The translations under genes and the position numbers were made by a program. From contig JAYYOR010000022.1 of the NCBI GenBank assembly GCA_036130055.1, positions 1 through 39,226 of the forward strand: 39,226 nucleotides of DNA, read 5' to 3'. Below, piece after piece: positions 8,796-15,165 of the stretch (its first letter is position 1; each line of letters begins with the position of its first letter). This DNA is from TMED69 sp036130055. Lineage in GTDB: Bacteria; Pseudomonadota; Gammaproteobacteria; Ga0077536. The notes below the pieces were generated by a model. The model searched no databases. It worked only from the letters and a program-made list of their open reading frames with translations, and was not told the origin of the DNA.

Positions 8796-9320
8796 TCACA
8801 TTACTTTGTCTAGTATTTCTAATAACTGTTTCCCGGCATTAAAGGTTTTAACTTTAGTTTCAATATGAGCGATTGAGCCATCAGGGCTTATAACAAAAGT
8901 GGTTCTTGAAGCAAATAGACCAGCCACTAATACTCCATACGACCGTGCCACTTCTTTGCTTTTGTCACTAAGAATGGGAAAGGATGCATCATTCTTTTTT
9001 GTGAATTCTGCTAATGTCTGAACATCGTCTGTGCTGGCCATAAATAAATTTACGTCTCTTTTTGCCAAAATTTGTTCGCTTTCACGAAGCGACCTGCATT
9101 CGGCAGTTCAGCCTCCTGTAAATGCTTTGGGAAACCAAGCAATTACCACCCATTCTCCTCTCATATCAGAAAGAGAATAGGTACTGCCGTCTGAACCTTG
9201 TAATTCAAATTCTGGCGCTGAATCACCAATTTCTAATGCGCTTACTGACCTAATAAATAGAAAAGAAGCGATGGCAATGATAAAGAAGGAAAGAATTATA
9301 ATCGAAATTTTTTCTAACAT
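8796..9320 (-). CDS. Selenocysteine-containing peroxiredoxin (in-frame UGA)
   Basis: The gene is read as 174 codons with an in-frame TGA at 9108-9110 translated as selenocysteine (residue 71). Upstream of it lies a complete peroxiredoxin N-terminal half (IGDSAPEFELQGSDGSTYSL, WFPKAFTGG). Downstream the same frame continues with T-A-E-C-R-S-L and an intact C-terminal thioredoxin-fold half (FPILSDKSKEVARSYGV, TFVISPDGSIAHI). The UGA replaces the peroxidatic Cys of the family motif FTxGCT, and Cys75 in UTAEC could be the resolving thiol. A SECIS-like hairpin follows (separate entry). Residues 5-26 are hydrophobic and followed by SVSA-LE, so export or membrane anchoring is likely. I chose ATG 9320, which has an AGGGAAGAAAGG ribosome binding region and overlaps the gor stop by 7 bases. 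ATG 9347 would add nine charged residues before the signal. The terminal stop is also UGA. Alternatively it is a nonsense-mutated cysteine gene, which I consider much less likely. Confidence 0.85.
9076..9092 (-). promoter_or_regulatory. Bacterial SECIS-like hairpin for UGA recoding
   Basis: In the mRNA, UCGCUU pairs perfectly with AAGCGA (6 bp) around the loop CGUGA. The loop begins 21 nt after the recoded UGA (15 nt linker plus 6 nt stem). This meets the published bacterial SECIS description: a stem-loop inside the coding region, a small apical loop with G among its first two bases, and 16-37 nt between UGA and loop. SelB would bind here together with Sec-tRNA. The hairpin encodes residues of the peptide S-L-R-E-S, so it also has to satisfy the protein sequence. 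Confidence 0.78.
9108..9110 (-). other. Recoded UGA (selenocysteine) codon
   Basis: TGA on the minus strand within the context GGA-GGC-TGA-ACT-GCC. It lies at the catalytic position of the peroxiredoxin, in frame with open coding sequence on both sides. Reading UGA as Trp genome-wide is excluded because UGA ends many genes in the window (nuoA, nuoG, scpA, nuoI) and tryptophan is encoded by TGG throughout. Confidence 0.82.
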
Positions 9321-10669
9321 GGCCTTTCTTCCCTCATTGTCACCCATTCCTCTGCACTTGTTGGATGAATTCCGATAGTCTGATCAAAATCACTTTTTGT
9401 TGCGCCTGATTTTATTGCGACCGCAATTCCCTGTATCTGTTCTCCTGCATCAGTACCAACCATATGTGCCCCAATAATTTTATCATTTTCGCTGTTAACC
9501 ACAAGCTTCATAAAACACCTTTCCTCGGATTTTGTTAGTGTGTGTTTGAGTTGTTTAAAATTTGCTATAAAAATCTTAATTTGGAGTCCCATTTCGATTG
9601 CTACATCTTCTGATAGCCCAACAGTAGCGAAGTTTGGGAGCGTAAAAATAGCACTTGGAACATTATTATAATTTACCTTTTTATCTTTTTTACCATATAA
9701 ATAATCGATTAACACCATTGCTTCATTAATTGCGACAGGAGTTAGATTCATACGATTTGTTACATCGCCTATTGCAAAAATATTATTAATGTTCGTTCTA
9801 TAATTTTCATCTATGATTATTGCGTTGTCAGAATCTAATTCTATACCTAGTTTTTCTAATTCTAATCCTTCCGTTTTTGGGGTTCTGCCAGTTGCAAACA
9901 TTACCAAGTCGCTGTTTATTTTGTGGGACTTAGTTGTAGTTAATACTAACCTTTCAGGCCTATTATCGATCTTTGAAACCTCGCAATTAAATAATATATT
10001 GATTCCCTTTTTGATCATCTGATCCAAAAGAAAATTTCTGCACTCGGTATCGAAACCTTTTAGAAATAAGGGCCCTCTGTAAATAAGGTTAGTATCACAT
10101 CCGAGTCCGTTGAAGATTGACGCAAATTCAAGTGCGATATAACCTCCCCCAACTAGAGTAATGGTTTTTGGTAAAGTTTTCAGGTGGAACGCTTCGTCAG
10201 AAGTAATAATTCTATCATCGTGCGAAAAATTTGGTCGATTTGGGGATCCTCCGGTTGCTATGATTATTTTTTTTCCTGTAAGTTTGTTGGCTCCCGCCTT
10301 TATCGTGTTTGAATCGATAAATGAGGCTCTTTCTTTAATAATTTTTACACCGTTGTCTTCGAGTAACTTTTGGTAAATTTGGTTCAGCCGATTAATTTCA
10401 TGATTTTTGTTTTTTATCAGATTTTGCCATTCGAAATTTGAACCTTTATGGGACCATCCAAAACCAAATGACTCTTCAAAACTCTCGCTAAAGTGAGCCG
10501 CGTAAGAGAATAATTTTTTTGGAATACAACCCAAGTTAACACACGTGCCTCCTAAGTCTTTATCCTCTAACAATGCTACTTTTTTGTTATGCATTGAGGC
10601 CATCCTAGCGGCTCTTACGCCTCCTGAGCCTCCTCCAATAACGATCATGTCATAGTTATCATTTTTCAT
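9314..10669 (-). CDS. gor: Glutathione reductase
   Basis: FAD- and NADPH-dependent flavoprotein that keeps glutathione reduced in the cytoplasm, 451 aa. The N terminus has the FAD-binding GGGSGGVRAARMA (12-24). The redox disulfide is Cys43 and Cys48 in GGTCVNLGCIPKKL, where the K-K-L-F-S context is that of glutathione rather than lipoamide reductases. The second dinucleotide fold is VGGGYIALEFASIFNGLG, and the FAD motif TNINNIFAIGDV and the C-terminal active-site HPTSAEEWVTM are present. The protein ends with an extra E-E-R-P-C tail beyond the usual TMR end; these codons also carry the ribosome binding site of the overlapping peroxiredoxin gene. Upstream it overlaps lpxD by 11 bases. Closely related trypanothione-type reductases are less likely here. 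Confidence 0.94.
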   Translation of the reverse strand: MKNDNYDMIVIGGGSGGVRAARMASMHNKKVALLEDKDLGGTCVNLGCIPKKLFSYAAHFSESFEESFGFGWSHKGSNFEWQNLIKNKNHEINRLNQIYQKLLEDNGVKIIKERASFIDSNTIKAGANKLTGKKIIIATGGSPNRPNFSHDDRIITSDEAFHLKTLPKTITLVGGGYIALEFASIFNGLGCDTNLIYRGPLFLKGFDTECRNFLLDQMIKKGINILFNCEVSKIDNRPERLVLTTTKSHKINSDLVMFATGRTPKTEGLELEKLGIELDSDNAIIIDENYRTNINNIFAIGDVTNRMNLTPVAINEAMVLIDYLYGKKDKKVNYNNVPSAIFTLPNFATVGLSEDVAIEMGLQIKIFIANFKQLKHTLTKSEERCFMKLVVNSENDKIIGAHMVGTDAGEQIQGIAVAIKSGATKSDFDQTIGIHPTSAEEWVTMREERPC

Positions 10670-11630
10670 TATGTCTCGATATCGATTTGTACAATTTTGC
10701 TACGGCTTTGCGCCATATTTTTGCAGGTTTTATTGGCATTCCCGCATATATTCCTGGTTGCGTGATACTTTTTGTTATCCCGCTTTTACCAAGAACTATC
10801 ACATCGTCGCAAATTGAGATATGTCCGACGGTTCCTACCTGTCCAGCTAAGGTTACTCTATCTCCTACAACAGTACTACCAGATATACCTACCTGAGATA
10901 CAACCAAACAATCTTTCCCGATTTTTACATTATGACCAATCATTACTAGATTATCTATTTTGGAACCGCTACCTATAACGGTCGAGGTAAATCTCCCTCG
11001 GTCAATAGTAGTATTACTACCTATTTCCACGTCATCTTCAATTACTACGTTTCCAAGTTGAGGTATTTTTTTATGTTTTCCTTTGTGTTCGATAAAACCA
11101 AATCCGTCAGATCCTATACATGCCCCTGCTTGGATAATTACGTTATTTTTTATGTGAGTATCTTCTCTAATAGTGCAGTTTGGATAAATAATGCAATTAT
11201 TTCCAATTTTACACCTGTCACCGATTACGGTATTTGGATATATTATAGTTTGAGAACCGATTGTTACGTTTTCTCCTAAGATTACGTTTTGCATAATTTT
11301 AGCATCACTTGCGATGTTGTTGCTCAAGGTGGTTTGTTTTTGTTCCCCTAAAGTCAGAATACTTTTTTGAAATAGATTTGCGATTTTTATAAAAATAAAA
11401 TTTGGTTCTTCATGCACAAGAGTAGTTTTTTCTTTTAGTTTCATTTTTGTACTGCAGACAAATACTGGAATATTTGATTTTTTCGCCTCTGACAGCATTG
11501 ATTCATTTGTTATAAAAGATAGGTGGTTTGGAAGATTGTCTGAGATCCCGCAAACCCCTTCTATTTTTATAGACGATTTACCATTAAGAGTGATATTAAA
11601 TTTATCAGCTAGATATCCGGTCGTATACAT
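10659..11630 (-). CDS. lpxD: UDP-3-O-acylglucosamine N-acyltransferase LpxD
   Basis: Third enzyme of lipid A biosynthesis: it transfers a 3-hydroxyacyl chain from ACP to the amine of UDP-3-O-acyl-glucosamine. The N-terminal uridine-binding domain begins MYTTGYLADKF, the usual LpxD start. It is followed by a long left-handed beta helix of hexapeptide repeats (about residues 105-300, for example ILGENVTIGSQTIIYPNTVIG). The catalytic His is His233 in NLVMIGHNVKIG. I chose ATG 11630 (323 aa), because it has a GGAA ribosome binding site at proper distance and matches the family start; an in-frame ATG 33 bases upstream (11663) looks spurious. Unusually, it heads an operon with gor and the peroxiredoxin rather than lying in the bamA-ompH-lpxD-fabZ-lpxA-lpxB cluster. 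Confidence 0.94.
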   Translation of the reverse strand: MYTTGYLADKFNITLNGKSSIKIEGVCGISDNLPNHLSFITNESMLSEAKKSNIPVFVCSTKMKLKEKTTLVHEEPNFIFIKIANLFQKSILTLGEQKQTTLSNNIASDAKIMQNVILGENVTIGSQTIIYPNTVIGDRCKIGNNCIIYPNCTIREDTHIKNNVIIQAGACIGSDGFGFIEHKGKHKKIPQLGNVVIEDDVEIGSNTTIDRGRFTSTVIGSGSKIDNLVMIGHNVKIGKDCLVVSQVGISGSTVVGDRVTLAGQVGTVGHISICDDVIVLGKSGITKSITQPGIYAGMPIKPAKIWRKAVAKLYKSISRHNEK

Positions 11631-11662
11631 CAGTTTAATTCCATAATTAGAGTAAATAAGCA

Positions 11663-11671
11663 TGCTATACT
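11663..11671 (+). promoter_or_regulatory. Candidate extended -10 promoter for pgpA
   Basis: TGCTATACT forms an extended -10 element (TGn plus TATACT) 52 bases upstream of the pgpA ATG, in the 92-base divergent gap between lpxD and pgpA. There is no good -35 hexamer, which extended -10 promoters can do without. The evidence is the motif and its position only. Confidence 0.35.
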
Positions 11672-11722
11672 CGTTTAACAGCTTACAATATGGTAAATGT
11701 TCTTATCAACAGAAAAATATAA

Positions 11723-12217
11723 ATGAATAATTTAGAACAGCCTCATTGGCGCCTATTATTAGACCCTGGTCACCTTATTGCGTTAGGTCTAGGGAGCGGT
11801 TTTAGTCCGGTAGCTCCTGGAACTGTCGGCACCCTGCTTGGAATTCCATTAGCATTTTATATACAAAGATTTGAAATTAGTTATCGTATAATTATATTGT
11901 TAATTATGATTATGTTGGGAATTTACTTATGCGGAAGATGTGGAAAATTATTTAAAAACCAAGATCATCCTGCAATTGTTTTTGATGAAATTGCAGGAAT
12001 TTTGATACCGTTGACTTTTTTACCATTTACGATTGTTAATGTTTTAATATGTTTTTGTTTATTTCGAATTCTCGATATTGTGAAACCTTGGCCTATAAGT
12101 TTTTTTGATAAATCTTTAAAGGGTGGCCTTGGTATAATGGCGGATGATTTAGTTGCTGGCTTGTTTGTTTTGCTTGGTATTGATTTTGTTTTGAGGTATC
12201 TGGGTGAATTTATATAA
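11723..12217 (+). CDS. pgpA: Phosphatidylglycerophosphatase A
   Basis: Inner-membrane phosphatase that converts phosphatidylglycerophosphate to phosphatidylglycerol, 164 aa, normal size for PgpA. Conserved blocks are LGLGSGFSPVAPGTVGTLLG (near 22-41), the acidic FDEIAGILI, FRILDIVKPWPI and the C-terminal GLGIMADDLVAGLF; the Asp and Glu residues of these blocks are the metal-binding and catalytic ones in the family. About four hydrophobic segments are present. The following lytic transglycosylase gene overlaps its end by 14 bases, making a two-gene operon. Confidence 0.95.
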   Translation: MNNLEQPHWRLLLDPGHLIALGLGSGFSPVAPGTVGTLLGIPLAFYIQRFEISYRIIILLIMIMLGIYLCGRCGKLFKNQDHPAIVFDEIAGILIPLTFLPFTIVNVLICFCLFRILDIVKPWPISFFDKSLKGGLGIMADDLVAGLFVLLGIDFVLRYLGEFI

Positions 12218-12971
12218 ATTATCGATGTTTATTGTTTTGTTCATATTAGCCGGGGTAGAAGTTGTGGCGTCTGATTTATCGAAGTGGCGTCAAATCGATA
12301 AAACAATTGGGGAGGCGCAAAAGAAAAAAAATTTACTCTATAGAAATAAAGAGCAGTTGTTTTTTAATAAGGTGGTGAAAAACCTCGAAACAAAAAAAGA
12401 AAAGTCATTGCGCAAGAAGAAATTTAAGATTTATAAATATATTGATGATAAAGGTAGAGTCAGATTTGAGGATCGGAAAAAACATTCTGGGTTTAAAGCG
12501 CTCAGTCTGCACAAATATCGCGCTCGAAAGAGACCTCACCGTGTTGCAAAAAGTTCTAGGCTAGGCTATGAAAAAGGTAGACGTGTTTATGGGCCAATAA
12601 TTAATAATATTTCTAAACAATTTGGGGTGCCCTCAAATTTTGTGCACGCAGTCATATCAGCAGAATCAGCCTATGATTCACAAGCTGTTTCTACTGCTGG
12701 CGCAGTTGGTTTAATGCAACTGATGCCGGCTACTGCAAATCGTTACGGGGTATCCAATCGGAGAGATCCGATTCAGAATATAAAAGGTGGGACAAAATAT
12801 CTGAGGGATCTTTTGAAACTTTTTAACGGTAATTTAAAGCTAACAGCAGCGGCATATAATGCCGGAGAAAATGCTGTTCTTAAATATAACAGAAACGTAC
12901 CTCCTTACAAGGAGACGCAGAACTATGTGGTTAAAGTACTTAAGTTTTACGATGAGATTGAAAGCAAATAG
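12204..12971 (+). CDS. Lytic transglycosylase with SLT domain and DUF4124-like segment
   Basis: Secreted murein-cleaving enzyme, 255 aa. A signal peptide occupies about residues 1-23. A lysine-rich linker follows, then a DUF4124-like stretch (YKYIDDKGRVRFEDRKK, about 77-93). The C-terminal half is an SLT (Slt70/MltC-type) domain. Catalytic Glu154 lies in ISAESAYDSQAVS, followed by GAVGLMQLMPATANRYGV and AAAYNAGENAV, the standard SLT motifs. The start is GTG 12204 with GAGG upstream, inside the end of pgpA. An ATG seven codons later is possible. Its stop is 2 bases from the convergent ilvD stop with no hairpin between. The enzyme probably acts on peptidoglycan in the periplasm during growth or turnover. 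Confidence 0.92.
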   Translation: MNLYKLSMFIVLFILAGVEVVASDLSKWRQIDKTIGEAQKKKNLLYRNKEQLFFNKVVKNLETKKEKSLRKKKFKIYKYIDDKGRVRFEDRKKHSGFKALSLHKYRARKRPHRVAKSSRLGYEKGRRVYGPIINNISKQFGVPSNFVHAVISAESAYDSQAVSTAGAVGLMQLMPATANRYGVSNRRDPIQNIKGGTKYLRDLLKLFNGNLKLTAAAYNAGENAVLKYNRNVPPYKETQNYVVKVLKFYDEIESK

Positions 12972-12973
12972 GT

Positions 12974-14662
12974 TTACTCTGAATCTGTTACGCACCCTAG
13001 GGATGCACTACTGACGTTTTTTATATATTTTAATAGAGTTCCTTGTGTTGCTGCTAGTGGTGGGGCTTTCCATTCTTGTTTTCTACTTTTTAGCACTTCT
13101 TCGCTAATGTCCACTGTTAGTTTGTTATTTTCTGCGTCAATTGTAATGATATCACCATCTTTAAGTAGGGCAATTACTCCTCCTTCTTGAGCCTCTGGAA
13201 CGATGTGACCTACAATAAATCCGTGAGACCCTCCCGAGAAACGTCCATCGGTTATCAAAGCAACATCTGAACCCAAGCCTGCACCCATAATCGCCGATGT
13301 TGGTGTGAGCATTTCAGGCATGCCGGGGCCACCTTTTGGTCCCTCGTATCTAATAACTACCACATCTTTTGCTTTTATAGCCCCTTTTTCTAGACCATTA
13401 AGCATTTCCTCTTCAGAATCAAAAACTTTGGCGTTTCCGACAAATTTTAGACCTTCTTTTCCTGTGATTTTTGCTACAGAGCCTCCAGGTGCGAGGTTGC
13501 CGTAAAGAATTTGTATATGGCCGGTTTTCTTAATGGGTTCGTTTATAGGGAATATAACTTTTTGATTTTCTTGTAGCCTTGGCGTTGTTTCCAGATTATC
13601 CCCCAGAGACTGCCCAGTTACGGTTATTGTGTCCCCGTTAATTAATTTATTCTCCAGCAAATATTTTAATACGGCGGGTGTTCCTCCTATCGCATGGATA
13701 TCTTCCATGAGAAATGTTCCGCTGGGCTTTAAATCCGCTAGAAATGGGATTCGATTGCTTACATCTTGAAAGTCATCCAGACTGATTGTAATGTTGACAG
13801 ACTTAGCAATTGCTATTAAATGTAGTACTGCGTTTGTAGAACCTCCTAACGCTGAGACTATCGTCATTGCATTTAAAAACGCCTCTTCGGTCATTATATC
13901 TGCAGGCTTTATGTCGTCTTTAATTAATCTCGCTATAGCGACACCCACCGCTTTGCACTCATTCTTTTTTTCTTCCGACGTTGCAGGGGAAGAAGAGCTG
14001 TAAGGCATACTCATACCCATTGCCTCAGCGGCCGCCGCCATCGTATTTGCTGTGTACATACCTCCGCAGGCGCCTGCCCCGGGGCAGGCTTTTCTTACTA
14101 TTTCCGCTCTTTCATTTTCACTTATATCGCCTGCCAAATAGGCTCCATAACTTTGAAATGCAGACACAATATCTAACGAATCGCCTTTTTTATTTTTACC
14201 TGACCTTATGGTTCCGCCATATATCATTATGGACGGTCGGTTAACTCTACCCATAGCCATAAGGCAGCCAGGCATGTTTTTATCGCATCCAGGGATGGAA
14301 ATATTTGCGTCGTACCACTGACCTCCCATTACTGTTTCGATCGAATCCGCTATTAGATCTCTAGATTGCAAGGAATAACTCATTCCTTTGGTACCCATTG
14401 ATATGCCGTCGCTCACGCCGATAGTATTGAACCGAAATCCTACAAGCCCAGCTTTAGTTACAGATTGTTTAATCTCGTTTGCTAATTCGAGGAGATGCAT
14501 ATTACACGGGTTACCTTCATACCACATACTTGAAATGCCAACTTGCGGCTTATTCATGTCTCCTTTTGACAAACCTGTTGCGAAGAGCATTGCTTGTGAC
14601 GCACCCTGAGACTTCGGCTGCGTAATTTTTGAGGAAAAGTGGTTATGCTTTTTTGTAGGCAT
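12974..14662 (-). CDS. ilvD: Dihydroxy-acid dehydratase, [2Fe-2S] type
   Basis: Dehydrates 2,3-dihydroxy-isovalerate and -methylvalerate to the keto acid precursors of valine, leucine and isoleucine. The protein has 562 aa, the shorter form of the IlvD/Edd family. The three cluster-binding cysteines are Cys53 (EGNPCNMH), Cys126 (PGCDKNMPG) and Cys199 (GAGACGGMYTAN). The 73-residue spacing between each pair is the pattern of structurally studied [2Fe-2S] DHADs rather than the longer oxygen-sensitive E. coli form. The C-terminal TDGRFSGGSHGF and HIVPEA blocks are also present. It is last in the clpS-clpA-maoC-ilvD cluster, 8 bases after the MaoC-like gene, and has no other ilv gene beside it. 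Confidence 0.96.
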   Translation of the reverse strand: MPTKKHNHFSSKITQPKSQGASQAMLFATGLSKGDMNKPQVGISSMWYEGNPCNMHLLELANEIKQSVTKAGLVGFRFNTIGVSDGISMGTKGMSYSLQSRDLIADSIETVMGGQWYDANISIPGCDKNMPGCLMAMGRVNRPSIMIYGGTIRSGKNKKGDSLDIVSAFQSYGAYLAGDISENERAEIVRKACPGAGACGGMYTANTMAAAAEAMGMSMPYSSSSPATSEEKKNECKAVGVAIARLIKDDIKPADIMTEEAFLNAMTIVSALGGSTNAVLHLIAIAKSVNITISLDDFQDVSNRIPFLADLKPSGTFLMEDIHAIGGTPAVLKYLLENKLINGDTITVTGQSLGDNLETTPRLQENQKVIFPINEPIKKTGHIQILYGNLAPGGSVAKITGKEGLKFVGNAKVFDSEEEMLNGLEKGAIKAKDVVVIRYEGPKGGPGMPEMLTPTSAIMGAGLGSDVALITDGRFSGGSHGFIVGHIVPEAQEGGVIALLKDGDIITIDAENNKLTVDISEEVLKSRKQEWKAPPLAATQGTLLKYIKNVSSASLGCVTDSE

Positions 14663-14670
14663 TATAATTT

Positions 14671-15165
14671 TTAAATGTCGTCAACGCCAAACCCCCTACA
14701 GGGTATCAACATGGTCCTTTCAAACGTACAGACTGTTTTATTATCCTGATTTGTGCCGGAAGTTGCAATTGAAACAATTCCTTGATTCTGACGAGATTTT
14801 GATTTTCGTTTTGAGATAACCAGAGACTCAGAATAGAGAGTATCCCCTACAAAAACGGGGTTAGGGAGTATAATTTCTTTCCATCCGAGATTTGCTATTG
14901 CTTTTTGACTTACATCACTAACGCTCATTCCAACTACGATGGATAAAGTAAGTGTGCTATTAACTAGAATTCTTTTGAATTCTGATTTTCGAGCGTATTC
15001 TTTATCGAAATGCAGTGGATGAGTATTCATTGTTAAAAGTGTGAACCATGTGTTATCTGTTTCATTAATTGTTCGTCCAGGTCTGTGTTCATATATGTGC
15101 CCCACATCGAAGTCTTCGAAGTATCTTCCAAAATTTTCTCTTACTCTTTGGGAACCATTATCCAT
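14671..15165 (-). CDS. MaoC-family hydratase/dehydratase
   Basis: A 164-aa single hot-dog-fold protein starting with FGRYFEDFDVGHIYEHRPGR, the opening of a widespread MaoC-like family. These proteins hydrate or dehydrate acyl-CoA double bonds; no substrate can be named here. The hydratase motif D-x4-H of (R)-enoyl-CoA hydratases appears as N-T-H-P-L-H (Asn47 to His52), so the usual Asp is replaced by Asn. This may change or reduce activity, although the motif is typical for this subgroup. Further conserved blocks are NLGWKEIILPNPVFVGDTLY and SKSRQNQGIVSI. It overlaps the clpA stop by 8 bases and precedes ilvD. The neighbouring genes give no clear pathway; mesaconyl-CoA hydratase-like activity is one possibility. 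Confidence 0.85.
   Translation of the reverse strand: MDNGSQRVRENFGRYFEDFDVGHIYEHRPGRTINETDNTWFTLLTMNTHPLHFDKEYARKSEFKRILVNSTLTLSIVVGMSVSDVSQKAIANLGWKEIILPNPVFVGDTLYSESLVISKRKSKSRQNQGIVSIATSGTNQDNKTVCTFERTMLIPCRGFGVDDI

Noticed and set aside
8796..9068. A separate 90-aa gene starting at TTG 9068
   Set aside because: It is the C-terminal half of the peroxiredoxin in the same frame as the upstream half, has no ribosome binding site, and would lack the active site.
9108..9110. UGA read as tryptophan (alternative genetic code)
   Set aside because: UGA terminates many genes in the window, Trp is TGG, and a Trp at the peroxidatic position makes no chemical sense.
9108..9347. A truncated peroxiredoxin pseudogene ending at the UGA
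   Set aside because: The frame downstream is intact for 103 codons, the UGA lies precisely at the catalytic codon, and a SECIS-like stem follows at the correct distance.
11631..11663. Upstream ATG for lpxD
   Set aside because: The ATG at 11630 matches the family N terminus and has a better ribosome binding site.
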